In this document: positions 9,197-18,137 of the stretch, one piece after another | Layout: each line of letters opens with the position of its first letter | How positions within the stretch are numbered: position 1 is the first letter of the stretch | Assembly: GCF_900106035.1 (NCBI RefSeq) | Contig: NZ_FNUC01000004.1 | Span: forward strand, 3,097,501 to 3,135,721 | DNA from: Jiangella alba | Lineage (GTDB): Bacteria > Actinomycetota > Actinomycetes > Jiangellales > Jiangellaceae | DNA length: 38,221 nucleotides | Direction: 5' to 3' | The notes under the pieces: generated by a model | What the model saw: only the letters and a program-made list of their open reading frames with translations | What the model was told of the DNA's origin: nothing | Databases searched by the model: none | Translations under genes and position numbers: made by a program

Positions 9197-10366
9197 TCAG
9201 CCCGGCCGCGCGGGCAGCGTGACGGTGACCGTCAGCCCGCCGCCGGGACGGGCGGCGGCGGTCGCGTCGCCGCCGTGGGCCCGGGCCACCGCGCGGACGA
9301 TCGACAGGCCGAGGCCGAAGCCGCGGTTCGGTCCCGCGCGCCGGTCGCCGAGCCTGCGGAACGGCTGGAACAGCGCCTCGACCTCGTCGCCGGGGACGTC
9401 CGGGCCGGTGTTCGCGACCACCAGCGTGACGGTGCCCGCGCCGGCGGCCGTCGACACCGCCAGCCAGCCGCCCGCGACGTTGTGCCGCACGGCGTTCTCC
9501 ACCAGGTTCTGCGTGAGCCGCTCCAGCAGGACGGGGTCACCGGCGGTCGCGGCGGGGTGCAGCGGCCCGATCCGCACCGCCACACCGGCCCGGTCGGCCT
9601 CGGCGGCGGCCTGCTCGGCCACCTGCGCGGCGAGGCCGGCGAGCGCGACCGGCGACCGGTCGGTGACGGCATGCTCGCTGTCGGCCAGGGTCAGCAGGGC
9701 GTCGATGAGCCGCTCGTGCCGCTGGTTGACGGCGAGCAGCGCGGCGCCCAGCCGCCGGGTCTCGTCGGCGGCGCCGGGCCGGGTGACGGCCAGCTCGACC
9801 AGCGCGCGGTTGAGGGCCAGCGGCGTGCGCAGCTCGTGCGACGCGTTGGCCACGAACCGGCGCTGGCCGTCGAAGGACCGATCGAGCTGTTCGAGCATGT
9901 CGTCGAAGGTGTCGGCGAGCCGCTTCACCTCGTCGTCCGGGCCGGTGAGCGCGATGCGTTCGTGCAGGCCGCGCGCGCCGCCGCCGCGGGCGATGCGGCG
10001 CGCCGTGCTGGTGATGGCGTTGAGCGGGCGCAGCGCCCGCCCGCCGACCAGCCAGCCGGCGCCCGCCGCCACGGCGCCGACGGCCAGCAGCGCCACCCCG
10101 CCCTGGGTGAGCAGCGAGTCGAGCGCGGCGTCCTGCAGGGCGTCCTGCTGCGCCTGCACCTGCGCGACCACGTCGTCGACGTTGCCGCTCACGGCCGCCG
10201 ACGCGCGCAGCGCGGCGAGGTCGGACGACTCGCGGTCGGGGTCGGTGACCGCGTCCAGGCTCTGCCGCACCAGCAGGTACGTGACCGCCAGCACCAGCGC
10301 GCCGGCCAGCACGAACAACCCGCCGTACAGGGTGGTCAGCCGCAGCCGCAGGGTCGAGCGCGTCAC
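9197..10366 (-). CDS. Sensor histidine kinase of a two-component system
   Basis: A 389-residue membrane kinase. Span 1 is at about 13-33, then an extracytoplasmic segment of roughly 50 residues, span 2 at about 88-107, and a HAMP linker. The H-box FVANASHELRTPLA carries phospho-accepting His177. ATPase boxes follow: N-box LTQNLVENAVRHN, and G-boxes including RGFGLGLSIVRAVARAHGG. The small sensor loop is typical of kinases that sense envelope or membrane-embedded signals. The GTG start overlaps the stop of the response regulator by 4 bp (GTGA), so the two are translationally coupled. A longer frame reaching to 10969 merely runs antisense-of-frame through the regulator gene and is not used. Confidence 0.93.
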   Translation of the reverse strand: MTRSTLRLRLTTLYGGLFVLAGALVLAVTYLLVRQSLDAVTDPDRESSDLAALRASAAVSGNVDDVVAQVQAQQDALQDAALDSLLTQGGVALLAVGAVAAGAGWLVGGRALRPLNAITSTARRIARGGGARGLHERIALTGPDDEVKRLADTFDDMLEQLDRSFDGQRRFVANASHELRTPLALNRALVELAVTRPGAADETRRLGAALLAVNQRHERLIDALLTLADSEHAVTDRSPVALAGLAAQVAEQAAAEADRAGVAVRIGPLHPAATAGDPVLLERLTQNLVENAVRHNVAGGWLAVSTAAGAGTVTLVVANTGPDVPGDEVEALFQPFRRLGDRRAGPNRGFGLGLSIVRAVARAHGGDATAAARPGGGLTVTVTLPARPG

Positions 10367-11022
10367 GGCAGCCGGTATCCCGCGCCGGGAACGGTCTCGA
10401 CGACGGGTGGGTCGCCGAGCTTGCGGCGCAGCTTCATCATCGTGACCCGCACGACGTTCGTGAACGGGTCGATGTTCTCGTCCCACGCCTTCTCCAGCAG
10501 CTGCTCGGCGCTGACGACGGCGCCGTCGGCCCGGAGCAGCTCGGTCAGCACCGCCAGCTCCTTGTTGGCCAGCGCGACCGGACGGCCGTCGCGGGAGACC
10601 TGGCGGCGAGCGGGGTCGACCCGGATGCCGGAGCGCTGCAGCACCGGCGGCGCGGCCGGCCGGGCCCGCCGCAGCAGCGCGTGCACCCGGGCGGACAGCT
10701 CGGCGAACGCGAACGGCTTGGTGAGGTAGTCGTCGGCGCCGAGGCCCAGCCCGCCGACGCGGTCGCGGATGCCGGCGGCCGCCGTGAGCATGAGGATGCG
10801 CGGCGGCTCGGCGCCGGAGCCGAGGATCGAGCGGCAGACGTCGTCGCCGTGGGTGCCGGGGAGGTCGCGGTCGAGCACGACGACGTCGTAGGCGTGCAGC
10901 GACAGCCGCTCGAGCGCGGCGTCGCCGTCGTAGACGAGGTCGACGGCGAACGACTCGCGCCGCAGCCACTCGGCCACCGCGTCGGCCAGGATCCGTTCGT
11001 CCTCGACCACGAGAATCCGCAT
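10363..11022 (-). CDS. OmpR/PhoB family response regulator
   Basis: The 219-residue protein has a receiver domain with the acidic pair in VVEDE (residues 5-9), phospho-accepting Asp51 in VVLDRDLPG, and Lys in YLTKPF. A C-terminal winged helix follows (residues about 125-219, containing LANKELAVLTELL and RVTMMKLRRKLGDPP and ending in GAGYRLP). It is the first gene of the pair with the kinase. ATG 11022 was chosen because the beta1 strand MRILVVEDE starts there. It diverges from the lipoprotein/efflux operon with 80 bp between starts, which suggests that operon is its target. Confidence 0.94.
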   Translation of the reverse strand: MRILVVEDERILADAVAEWLRRESFAVDLVYDGDAALERLSLHAYDVVVLDRDLPGTHGDDVCRSILGSGAEPPRILMLTAAAGIRDRVGGLGLGADDYLTKPFAFAELSARVHALLRRARPAAPPVLQRSGIRVDPARRQVSRDGRPVALANKELAVLTELLRADGAVVSAEQLLEKAWDENIDPFTNVVRVTMMKLRRKLGDPPVVETVPGAGYRLP

Positions 11023-11102
11023 GCTCCCATGGTCACCCACGCCGCGTAACGCCCGCATAAACAGTCACGCCGGGGTTATGTGCCGGCCGCTTCGCTGGTG
11101 TC

Positions 11103-11621
11103 ATGACGACCCGACGGATGACGATGACCATGGCATTCCTGCTGCTCGGCGTGGCCGGGCTGGGCGCCTGCGGCGGCGCCGACGACGCGCCGGAGGTCGC
11201 GACGGCGCAGACGGACGCGCCCAGCGCCGAGCCGGAGGCCACGCCCAGCGCCGAACCAGGACCGCTGGCGTTCACCCAGTGCATGCGCGAGCACGGCGTC
11301 GACATGGCCGACCCCGACCCCACGACCGGCCGCCCGCAGGTGGGCGACGGCGTCGACCCGGACGGTCCGGCCTACCAGGAGGCGATGGACGCGTGCGCGG
11401 ACCTGCTGCCCGAGGGCGGCGCGCTGTCCGAGCCCGATCCGGCGGAGCTGGACCAGTTCCAGGCGTTCGCCGAGTGCATGCGCGACAACGGCCTGCCGGA
11501 CTTCCCCGACCCGCAGCCCGGCGGCCAGGGCCTGTTCGAGGGCCTCGACCGCACGAACCCCGGGTTCCAGGCGGCGCTGGAGGCGTGCCAGGACGTGCTG
11601 CCCGCGGGCGGTGGGCAATGA
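11103..11621 (+). CDS. Lipoprotein with two tandem Cys-motif repeats
   Basis: A 172-residue predicted lipoprotein: signal sequence and lipobox LGAC with the lipidated Cys near residue 21. A Pro/Glu/Ala-rich linker follows. Two copies of a motif then appear: QCMREHG..DP...[10 protein letters not shown] (about 57-103) and ECMRDNG..DP...[10 protein letters not shown] (about 122-168). Each has two Cys about 40 residues apart, a good candidate pair for a disulfide. I know no precise function. Proteins of this look are often encoded beside peptidoglycan-binding efflux adaptors in actinobacteria. Its stop overlaps the adaptor start (ATGA), so it is part of the export operon and may be its extracytoplasmic partner. 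Confidence 0.85.
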   Translation: MTTRRMTMTMAFLLLGVAGLGACGGADDAPEVATAQTDAPSAEPEATPSAEPGPLAFTQCMREHGVDMADPDPTTGRPQVGDGVDPDGPAYQEAMDACADLLPEGGALSEPDPAELDQFQAFAECMRDNGLPDFPDPQPGGQGLFEGLDRTNPGFQAALEACQDVLPAGGGQ

Positions 11622-12682
11622 GGACGCGGCGGGTCGTGGTGCCGCTCGGCGTCGCGGCGGTGCTGGCCGCAGGGGCGCTGGCGGCGCGGGGGATCGGCGG
11701 CGGCGCCGGGCCCGGCGACGACGAGCCGGACGGCCTGCCGCCGGCCACGGCCACCGTCACCACCACCGACCTCGTGCAGACGGTGCAGGTGCCGGGGGAG
11801 CTCGGCTACGGCACGCCGGTCGAGCTGCCGGCGAAGTCCGACGGCGGCACGCTCACGTGGGTGGCGGCGCCGGGCACCGTCGTCGGGCAGGGGCAGCCGG
11901 TGTACGCCGTCGACGGCGAGCCGGTCGTGCTGGTGCACGGCACGGTGCCGCCGTACCGCACGCTCGAGCCCGGCGTGTCCGGCCCGGACGTCCAGCAACT
12001 GGAGGCGGCGCTGGCCGCGCTCGGCTACGACGGGTTCCAGGCCGACGACGAGTACCACGGCTCGACGGCGGACGCGGTCGAGGAGTGGCAGGACGACCTC
12101 GGCGTCGAGGAGACCGGGACCGTCGGCACCGGCCAGATCGTCGTCGTGCCCGCCGACCTGCGCATCGCCGAGCAGACACTGGCCGCCGGCGCCACGCTCG
12201 GCGGCCCCGAGGGCGGCGGCGTCGCGTCGGTCGTCACCTACACCGGGACGACGCCCGTGGTGGTCGTCGGCCTGGACCCGGCGCAGCAGCACCTGGTCGC
12301 GCCCGGCACGGCGGCCACCGTGCTGCTGCCGGACGGCTCCACCACGGCCGCGACGGTGTCCGGCGTCAGCCCGGTCGCCACGGCCGTCGACGACGGCGAG
12401 ACCGTCATCACCGTGACGGTGGCGCTGGCCGACCCCGCCGTCGCCGGCGCCCTGGACTCGGCGCCGGTCGACGTCGGCCTGGTCGCGGCGCAGGCGCAGG
12501 ACGTGCTGGCGGTCCCGGTCGGCGCGCTGGTCGCGCTGGCCGAGGGCGGCTACGCGGTCCAGGTCGTCGACGGCGAGCAGGTCGCGTTCGTCCCCGTCGA
12601 GACCGGCATGTTCGCGTCCGGCCTGGTCGAGGTCAGCGGCGCCGGGATCGAGGACGGCACCGTCGTGGGGGTGCCGGCATGA
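11618..12682 (+). CDS. Efflux adaptor (HlyD/MacA-like) with peptidoglycan-binding domain
   Basis: A 354-residue membrane-anchored adaptor. An N-terminal span (residues 6-25) is followed by a lipoyl/barrel-sandwich half with [33 protein letters not shown] (several motifs in that stretch). A peptidoglycan-binding domain is inserted at about 105-165 ([20 protein letters not shown], then [14 protein letters not shown]). A beta-barrel and membrane-proximal part ends in [21 protein letters not shown]. This fusion type links MacB-type ABC exporters to the cell wall in Gram-positive bacteria. It overlaps the lipoprotein stop and the ATPase start by 4 bp each. Confidence 0.88.
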   Translation: MRTRRVVVPLGVAAVLAAGALAARGIGGGAGPGDDEPDGLPPATATVTTTDLVQTVQVPGELGYGTPVELPAKSDGGTLTWVAAPGTVVGQGQPVYAVDGEPVVLVHGTVPPYRTLEPGVSGPDVQQLEAALAALGYDGFQADDEYHGSTADAVEEWQDDLGVEETGTVGTGQIVVVPADLRIAEQTLAAGATLGGPEGGGVASVVTYTGTTPVVVVGLDPAQQHLVAPGTAATVLLPDGSTTAATVSGVSPVATAVDDGETVITVTVALADPAVAGALDSAPVDVGLVAAQAQDVLAVPVGALVALAEGGYAVQVVDGEQVAFVPVETGMFASGLVEVSGAGIEDGTVVGVPA

Positions 12683-13338
12683 GCGTCGTCGAGCTGCGCG
12701 ACGTGGCCAAGGCGTACCCGGGCGGGGTGCACGCCGTCCGCGGCGTCACGCTGACCGTCGAGGCGGGCGAGCTGACCGGCATCGTCGGCCCGTCCGGGTC
12801 CGGGAAGTCGACCATGCTCAACCTCATCGGCACGCTGGACCGGCCGACGTCGGGGGAGGTGCGCATCGCCGGGCACCGGGTGGCCGGGCTCGGCGACCGC
12901 CAGCTGTCGGCGTTGCGGGCCCGCGCCATCGGCTTCGTGTTCCAGCAGTTCCACCTGACCTCCGGGGTGGCCGCGCTGGACGCCGTCGCCGACGGCGCGC
13001 TGTACACCGGGCTGTCGCGGTCGCGTCGGCTGCGGCGGGCGGAGGAGGCGCTGCACCGCGTCGGCCTGGGACACCGGCTGCGGCACCGGCCGCACGAGCT
13101 GTCCGGCGGGGAACGCCAGCGGGTGGCCATCGCGCGGGCCGTGATCGGCGCGCCGGAGCTGCTGCTGGCCGACGAGCCCACCGGGAACCTCGACTCGTCG
13201 TCCGGCGCCGGCGTGATGGCGCTGCTGCGCGAGCTGAACGCGGCCGGCACGACCATCGTGATCATCACCCACGACCGCGAGATCGCCGCCGCGCTGCCGC
13301 GCCGGGTCGAGATGCGCGACGGGCGGGTGACGTCGTGA
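12679..13338 (+). CDS. MacB/LolD-type ABC transporter ATP-binding protein
   Basis: The 219-residue ATPase has all nucleotide-binding motifs: Walker [10 protein letters not shown] (residues 36-44), Q-loop VFQQFHLTS, signature LSGGERQR, Walker [13 protein letters not shown] and switch His in IITHD. The order and spacing are those of the MacB/LolD class, which drives mechanotransmission rather than substrate passage. It overlaps both neighbours by 4 bp (ATGA and GTGA), so adaptor, ATPase and permease are likely made in fixed ratio. Confidence 0.95.
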   Translation: MSVVELRDVAKAYPGGVHAVRGVTLTVEAGELTGIVGPSGSGKSTMLNLIGTLDRPTSGEVRIAGHRVAGLGDRQLSALRARAIGFVFQQFHLTSGVAALDAVADGALYTGLSRSRRLRRAEEALHRVGLGHRLRHRPHELSGGERQRVAIARAVIGAPELLLADEPTGNLDSSSGAGVMALLRELNAAGTTIVIITHDREIAAALPRRVEMRDGRVTS

Positions 13339-14543
13339 GCGCCGCCGCGACGCTGCGGCCGGCGCGGCTGCGGCCCGCCGACGTCGTGCACACCGGCGGC
13401 GCGGGGCTGCGGTCCCGGCCGACCCGCGTGGCCCTGTCGGCACTGGGCATCGCCATCGGCATCGCCGCGATGATCGCCGTCGTCGGCATCTCCACGTCCA
13501 GCCGTGAGGACCTGAACCGGCAGCTCGACGCGCTCGGCACCAACCTGCTGTCGGCCGGGCCCGGCCAGGACCTGTTCGGCGAGGACGCCCAGCTGCCGGC
13601 CGAGTCCGTCGGGATGATCGGGCGGATCGGGCCGGTGACGTCGGTGACGGCGGTCGCGGTCGTGCCGGACACCGCGGTCTACCGCAACGACCTCGTCCCG
13701 CCCGGCGAGACCAACAGCCTCGCCGTCCTCGCCGCCGACCTCGGCCTGCTCGACACCGTCGCCGCGACGGTCTCCAGCGGCGCGTTCCTCGACCCGGCGA
13801 CGGCGCAGTACCCGGCGGTCGTGCTGGGTGCGACGGCGGCCGAGCGGCTCGGCGTCGGCGCGGCCGGTCCGGAGCAGACGGTGTGGCTGGGCGGGCAGTG
13901 GTTCACCGTCACCGGTGTGCTCGACCCGGTGCCGCTGGCGCCGGAGCTGGACACGTCGGCGCTGGTCGGCTGGCCGGTCGCGGAGGCGCTGCTCGGCTTC
14001 GACGGCCTGCCGACGACGGTGTACGCGCGGGCCGTGGAGCAGGCCGTCGGCGCCGTCCAGAACGTGCTGGCGGCGACCGCGAACCCGGAGGCCCCGAACG
14101 AGGTGGACGTCGCCCGCCCGTCCGACGCGCTGGTCGCCCAGGCCGCCGCCGACAGCACGCTGAACGCGCTGCTGCTCGGCCTCGGCGCGGTGGCGCTGCT
14201 GGTCGGCGGCGTCGGCGTCGCCAACACGATGGTGATCTCGGTGCTGGAGCGGCGCGCCGAGATCGGGCTGCGCCGGTCGCTCGGCGCCACCCGCGGCCAG
14301 ATCCGCACACAGTTCGTCTGCGAGGCGCTGCTGCTGTCGGCCCTCGGCGGCCTGGCCGGGGTGCTGGCCGGCATCGCCGTCACCGCGGCCTACGCGACGG
14401 CGCAGGGCTGGCCGGTGGTGGTGCCCGTGTGGGCGATGGGCGGCGGGCTCGGCGCGACGCTGGTCATCGGGGCGCTGGCCGGGCTGTACCCGGCGCTCCG
14501 GGCCGCCCGCCTGGCGCCGGCCCTGGCGTTGACGGCGCCCTGA
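13335..14543 (+). CDS. MacB-type ABC transporter permease (FtsX domain)
   Basis: A 402-residue protein with one N-terminal span (about 31-56), a large extracytoplasmic MacB periplasmic-core region (about 60-270) and three C-terminal spans. The FtsX signature lies in the last part ([20 protein letters not shown] near residue 300). The GTG start overlaps the ATPase stop. It completes a four-gene exporter operon ending at a strong terminator (14552-14591). Typical cargo of this class includes peptides, macrolides or lipids; nothing here identifies it. Confidence 0.93.
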   Translation: MSAAATLRPARLRPADVVHTGGAGLRSRPTRVALSALGIAIGIAAMIAVVGISTSSREDLNRQLDALGTNLLSAGPGQDLFGEDAQLPAESVGMIGRIGPVTSVTAVAVVPDTAVYRNDLVPPGETNSLAVLAADLGLLDTVAATVSSGAFLDPATAQYPAVVLGATAAERLGVGAAGPEQTVWLGGQWFTVTGVLDPVPLAPELDTSALVGWPVAEALLGFDGLPTTVYARAVEQAVGAVQNVLAATANPEAPNEVDVARPSDALVAQAAADSTLNALLLGLGAVALLVGGVGVANTMVISVLERRAEIGLRRSLGATRGQIRTQFVCEALLLSALGGLAGVLAGIAVTAAYATAQGWPVVVPVWAMGGGLGATLVIGALAGLYPALRAARLAPALALTAP

Positions 14544-14551
14544 CGTGGAGA

Positions 14552-14591
14552 GTCCCGCTCCGCCGGGCGACCAGCACCGGCGGAGCGGGAC
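14552..14591. terminator. Bidirectional terminator between convergent operons
   Basis: A perfect 15-bp inverted repeat (14552-14566 with 14577-14591, arm GTCCCGCTCCGCCGG) with a 10-nt loop. It lies 8 bp after the permease stop and 6 bp before the end of the convergent PIG-L gene. Confidence 0.88.
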
Positions 14592-14597
14592 GTTCGA

Positions 14598-17291
14598 TCA
14601 GTCCACCGCCTCCGACAGCGCCAGCGCGCCGTCGTCGGTGATGAACGCGACCAGTGCGGTGAGGTCGTCGGACTCACCGGTCACGGGCACGTCGACGGTG
14701 GTGCGGCCGGAGCCGACCTCCACCGACACCGAGCCCGCCACGCGCTCGCCGTCCCAGAGGAAGACGTTCGCCCGGCCGGACTCGCGGGTGCGCAGCCGCA
14801 GCTGCACCTCGCCGTCGTCCTCGCTCGCCGACTGGATCGTCGCCGTGCGGGCCGGCAGCTCCCGGCCGCCGCCGAGCCCGACGCCGTCCTCGGCCGACTG
14901 CGCGATGCTCTGCGGCGAGTCGACGCTCAGCGCCGCGGTGTCGGGCATCGTCGGCGCGACCGGGTTGGAGCCGGCGTCGGCCAGCCCCGGCAGCGTCGCG
15001 AGGGACCACCGGAACGGGTCGGCCTGCACCCCGTTGAAGGTGGACCAGCCGATCCGCGTCTGGCCGGTCTTGTCCTGCGTGTCCGAGTCGTAGACCAGCA
15101 CGTTCAGGCCCATCCGCGCCGGGTCGACGGCGTCGGGAAGGACGTCGAACGGGATCTTGGCCTCGACGGTGTAGCCGTCGTACGGCTCGTTCACGACCGA
15201 CGCGACCTCCATGCCGGGCGCGGTCTCGGCCCCCGGGCCCTGGTGGTTGTCGGCGTCGCGCTGGAAGCACGGCTGCCCCTCCACCGTGGTGGGGAAGATG
15301 CCGGTCTTGAACGTCGTCGAGGTGTTCGACGACGTGCCGCGCGGGTCGACGGTGATCTCGACGGAGTCGGTGCGCCAGTGCCGCTTGCAGTCCTCGAGCG
15401 GCAGCACCGTGCCCAGCGTGTCGTCGGTGACCTCGACGAACACGTACAGGGCGTCGTCGGTGAAGGTCAGCCGCGTGGTCGACGAGGCGTCCTCGGGCGT
15501 GGCCTGCTCACCTTCCCAGCGGGTCCCGCTGTCGATGACCTCGCCCGCGTACTCGCCCTCGCTCGCGACGCCGTCCAGCACCGGAGCGGTCGCCGCCTGC
15601 GGGATCTCCGTCGACGGCACCAGCTCGAGCACCGCGTTCTGGGTGTCGGAGCCGGACCCGAAGTCGGTGACGACCTGGAACGGGTAGCCGCCGTTCGGGG
15701 CGCGGTTCGACGTCGGCAGTGCGGTGTCGGTGTTGGTGACGTCGAACGTGACGGTGGCCGTGGCGCCCGGCGCGAGGCCGTCGAACGGCGCCGACGCCGG
15801 CGACGCGGTGAAGCCGTCGGCGAGGTCGAGCGAGACCGAGCCGGCCGCCGCGGCGGCGCCGTCGTTGGTGACGGTGACCGACACCGGCTGGGTGCGGCCG
15901 ACGCCGACCGACGCGATCGGCGCGATCAGGCTCTCCAGCTTCGGCAGGTCGACGTCGCCGGTCCAGGCGGCGAAGACCTCGGCCTCGGGCCGCTGCGCCA
16001 GTTCACCGCGCACGTCCGTGGTGACCTCGACGGCGGCCTCGTTCGCGCCGCTGCCGGTGCGGGTGGCGAGGCTCGCCTTCAGCGCGACCCGCTCACCGGC
16101 GGTGGCGTTCGCCGGCGGCGTGACGGTGACGTCGACGCTCACCTCGCGGCCGGGGGCCAGCGTGCGGGGGAGCGCACCGGCCGGCACGTCCGCCGTCCAG
16201 CCGTCCGGCCCGGTGACCGTCAGCGCCGGCTGCACCAGCGGCTTGCGGGCCGGCGCCTTGACGGTGACCGTCGCGGTGAACGACTGGCCCGGGAGCACCA
16301 GGAACGGCTCGGGGTCGATGGTCACCTCGGTGCCCAGCGGCAGGCCGCCGTCGATCGGCAGCAACGCACCTTGTAGGGCTGTGGTTGAGCCTGCGGGTTG
16401 CATCAGGTACGGCGTCCGGCTGGCGATCAGCGTGAACCAGTCGCAGCCGTTCAGCTCGGGGTCGGTGGGCGGCGGCGGGAAGCCGGCCCAGCCCTGGCTC
16501 ACGTACTCCCACTGCGCCTTGCGCTCGCGCAGCGCCCACAGCTCGCCGGTCTCCGTCGACGTCCGGCCCTGCCAGGCGCCGAACACGCGGTCGGTGCGGT
16601 CGGCCGGCGTGTAGGGGGTGGTCTCGCAGGCCGAGCCGCCCACGCCCGAGCCGGTGGCGCCGCTGCGCAGGATGCGCGACACCCGCCACGTCGACAGGCC
16701 CTCCTCGGACAGCTGGTCCGGGAACGCGTCGGGGTCGGCGGCGGCCTCGTACGCCTCGACGGCCAGCCGCGCGGCCTGCTGGTGGTGGCCGTGGTTGCCG
16801 GGCGTCGGCGACGGGTTCATCGTGACGATGACCTCGGGCCGGGTGCTCCGGACGACGCGCACGACTCGCTCCAGCGCGTCGTCGCCCCACACCTGGTCGG
16901 TGAGCGGAGCGCTGGCGTTGTAGAAGAAGTCGAGCTCGTCGAGGTTGTAGACGTTCTCGATGCCGGCGTTGGCGACGGCGCTGCGCTCTTCGGCCTCGCG
17001 CAGCATGCCCAGCTCCGGACCCTCCTCGAGGCCGACGGCGTTGCCGCCGCCCTCGCCCCGGGTCACGGTGATGACGCCGGCCTTCAGGTCCGCGGCCTCG
17101 TTCCACTGACCGAACGCGGCCAGCGCACCGGCCTCGTCGTCAGGGTGCGCGCCGACGAACAGCACGTCGAGATCGACGGCGTCGGACTTCGGGGCGGGCG
17201 CTCCTGTTGCGGCCGGTGCGGCGACCGCGGGGAGCGTCGCCGCGAGGAGAGCTGCGGTGGCGGCTGCAGCAGCGGGTCTGGCTGCTCGCAT
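14598..17291 (-). CDS. Secreted PIG-L family deacetylase with NEW3-like and CBM9-like domains
   Basis: An 897-residue exported protein with an Ala-rich signal peptide (about 1-28). The N-terminal catalytic domain (about 40-270) has the PIG-L zinc motif AHPDDE at 48-53, the TRGEGGGN loop and the GNHGHHQQAARLAVEAY His cluster. These enzymes are zinc-dependent N-deacetylases of GlcNAc-type sugars. Two Ig-like NEW3 (alpha-galactosidase-associated) segments follow at about 330-545, then a CBM9-like carbohydrate-binding module (APVLDGVASEGEY to WSLATLP, about 580-765) and a C-terminal tail. It is the last gene of the ABC sugar operon, 39 bp after the permease. It probably binds or trims an amino-sugar glycan at the cell surface for uptake. 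One 42-bp stretch (16360-16401) has aberrant codon use. Confidence 0.88.
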   Translation of the reverse strand: MRAARPAAAAATAALLAATLPAVAAPAATGAPAPKSDAVDLDVLFVGAHPDDEAGALAAFGQWNEAADLKAGVITVTRGEGGGNAVGLEEGPELGMLREAEERSAVANAGIENVYNLDELDFFYNASAPLTDQVWGDDALERVVRVVRSTRPEVIVTMNPSPTPGNHGHHQQAARLAVEAYEAAADPDAFPDQLSEEGLSTWRVSRILRSGATGSGVGGSACETTPYTPADRTDRVFGAWQGRTSTETGELWALRERKAQWEYVSQGWAGFPPPPTDPELNGCDWFTLIASRTPYLMQPAGSTTALQGALLPIDGGLPLGTEVTIDPEPFLVLPGQSFTATVTVKAPARKPLVQPALTVTGPDGWTADVPAGALPRTLAPGREVSVDVTVTPPANATAGERVALKASLATRTGSGANEAAVEVTTDVRGELAQRPEAEVFAAWTGDVDLPKLESLIAPIASVGVGRTQPVSVTVTNDGAAAAAGSVSLDLADGFTASPASAPFDGLAPGATATVTFDVTNTDTALPTSNRAPNGGYPFQVVTDFGSGSDTQNAVLELVPSTEIPQAATAPVLDGVASEGEYAGEVIDSGTRWEGEQATPEDASSTTRLTFTDDALYVFVEVTDDTLGTVLPLEDCKRHWRTDSVEITVDPRGTSSNTSTTFKTGIFPTTVEGQPCFQRDADNHQGPGAETAPGMEVASVVNEPYDGYTVEAKIPFDVLPDAVDPARMGLNVLVYDSDTQDKTGQTRIGWSTFNGVQADPFRWSLATLPGLADAGSNPVAPTMPDTAALSVDSPQSIAQSAEDGVGLGGGRELPARTATIQSASEDDGEVQLRLRTRESGRANVFLWDGERVAGSVSVEVGSGRTTVDVPVTGESDDLTALVAFITDDGALALSEAVD

Positions 17292-17330
17292 GGTGACTCC
17301 TCTCGAGTTGTGACGAACACTTCGGGCGCG

Positions 17331-18137
17331 TTACTTGACCGCGCCCTCGACCATCCCCCGGATGAAGTGGCGCTGCAGGAACAGGTAGAGCACGACGACC
17401 GGCAGCGCGACGAGTGTCGCGCCGGCGGCCAGCAGCGCCGTTCCGGACGTGTACTGGCCCTGGAAGAAGGCCAAACCCAGCGGTGCGGTGCGGAGACTCT
17501 CGTCGGTGGCCATGATCAGCGGGATCAGGAACTCGTTCCACGTCCACATGAAGACCAGCACGATCATCGTGGTGACGGCCGGCCGGCCCATCGGGACGAG
17601 GATGCGCCACAGCGTGGCCCAGTGCCCCGCGCCGTCGAGCCGGGCCGCCTCGACGACCTCGCGGGAGCTGCCCCGGAAGTAGGCGCGCATCCAGAACGTG
17701 CCGAACGCCGTCGACTGCGCCACCTGCGGCGCGACGATCGCGACCAGCGTGTTCGTCAGCCCGACCTCGCGCAGGTCGAAGTACAGCGCGATGACCAGGG
17801 CCTCCGCCGGCACCATGATGCCCAGCAGGATGACGTAGAACAGCACCTCCGAGCCGCGGAAACGCATGGTGCCGAACGCGTAGCCGGCCAGCACCGAGAA
17901 CAGCGTCGACAGCCCCACCACGAGGATCGCCACGATGATGCTGGTGCGCAGGTAGGAGCCGAAGTGGCCCTGGTCCCACGCGTCGGCGAAGTTCTCGAAG
18001 TGGAACGAGCCGCCGCCGCCGATCTGGTCGTTCGACAGCGCCGTCTGCAGGATCAGCAGCACCGGGAACACGGCGATGACCGCGAACAGCACCAGCACGG
18101 CGTAGTTCGCCAGCCGCTCTCCGCGCGAGATCGTCAT
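17331..18137 (-). CDS. Carbohydrate ABC transporter permease (CUT1, MalG-like)
   Basis: A 268-residue inner-membrane protein with six predicted spans. The conserved EAA loop (EVVEAARLDGAGHWATLWRILVPMGRP) lies at about 170-197, where the ATPase docks. The C-terminal QRHFIRGMVEGAVK is the standard ending of MalG-like permeases. The ATG overlaps the stop of the partner permease by 4 bp. No ATPase gene is present in the locus, so a shared MsiK-like ATPase encoded elsewhere presumably energises it, as known for actinobacterial CUT1 systems. Confidence 0.95.
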   Translation of the reverse strand: MTISRGERLANYAVLVLFAVIAVFPVLLILQTALSNDQIGGGGSFHFENFADAWDQGHFGSYLRTSIIVAILVVGLSTLFSVLAGYAFGTMRFRGSEVLFYVILLGIMVPAEALVIALYFDLREVGLTNTLVAIVAPQVAQSTAFGTFWMRAYFRGSSREVVEAARLDGAGHWATLWRILVPMGRPAVTTMIVLVFMWTWNEFLIPLIMATDESLRTAPLGLAFFQGQYTSGTALLAAGATLVALPVVVLYLFLQRHFIRGMVEGAVK

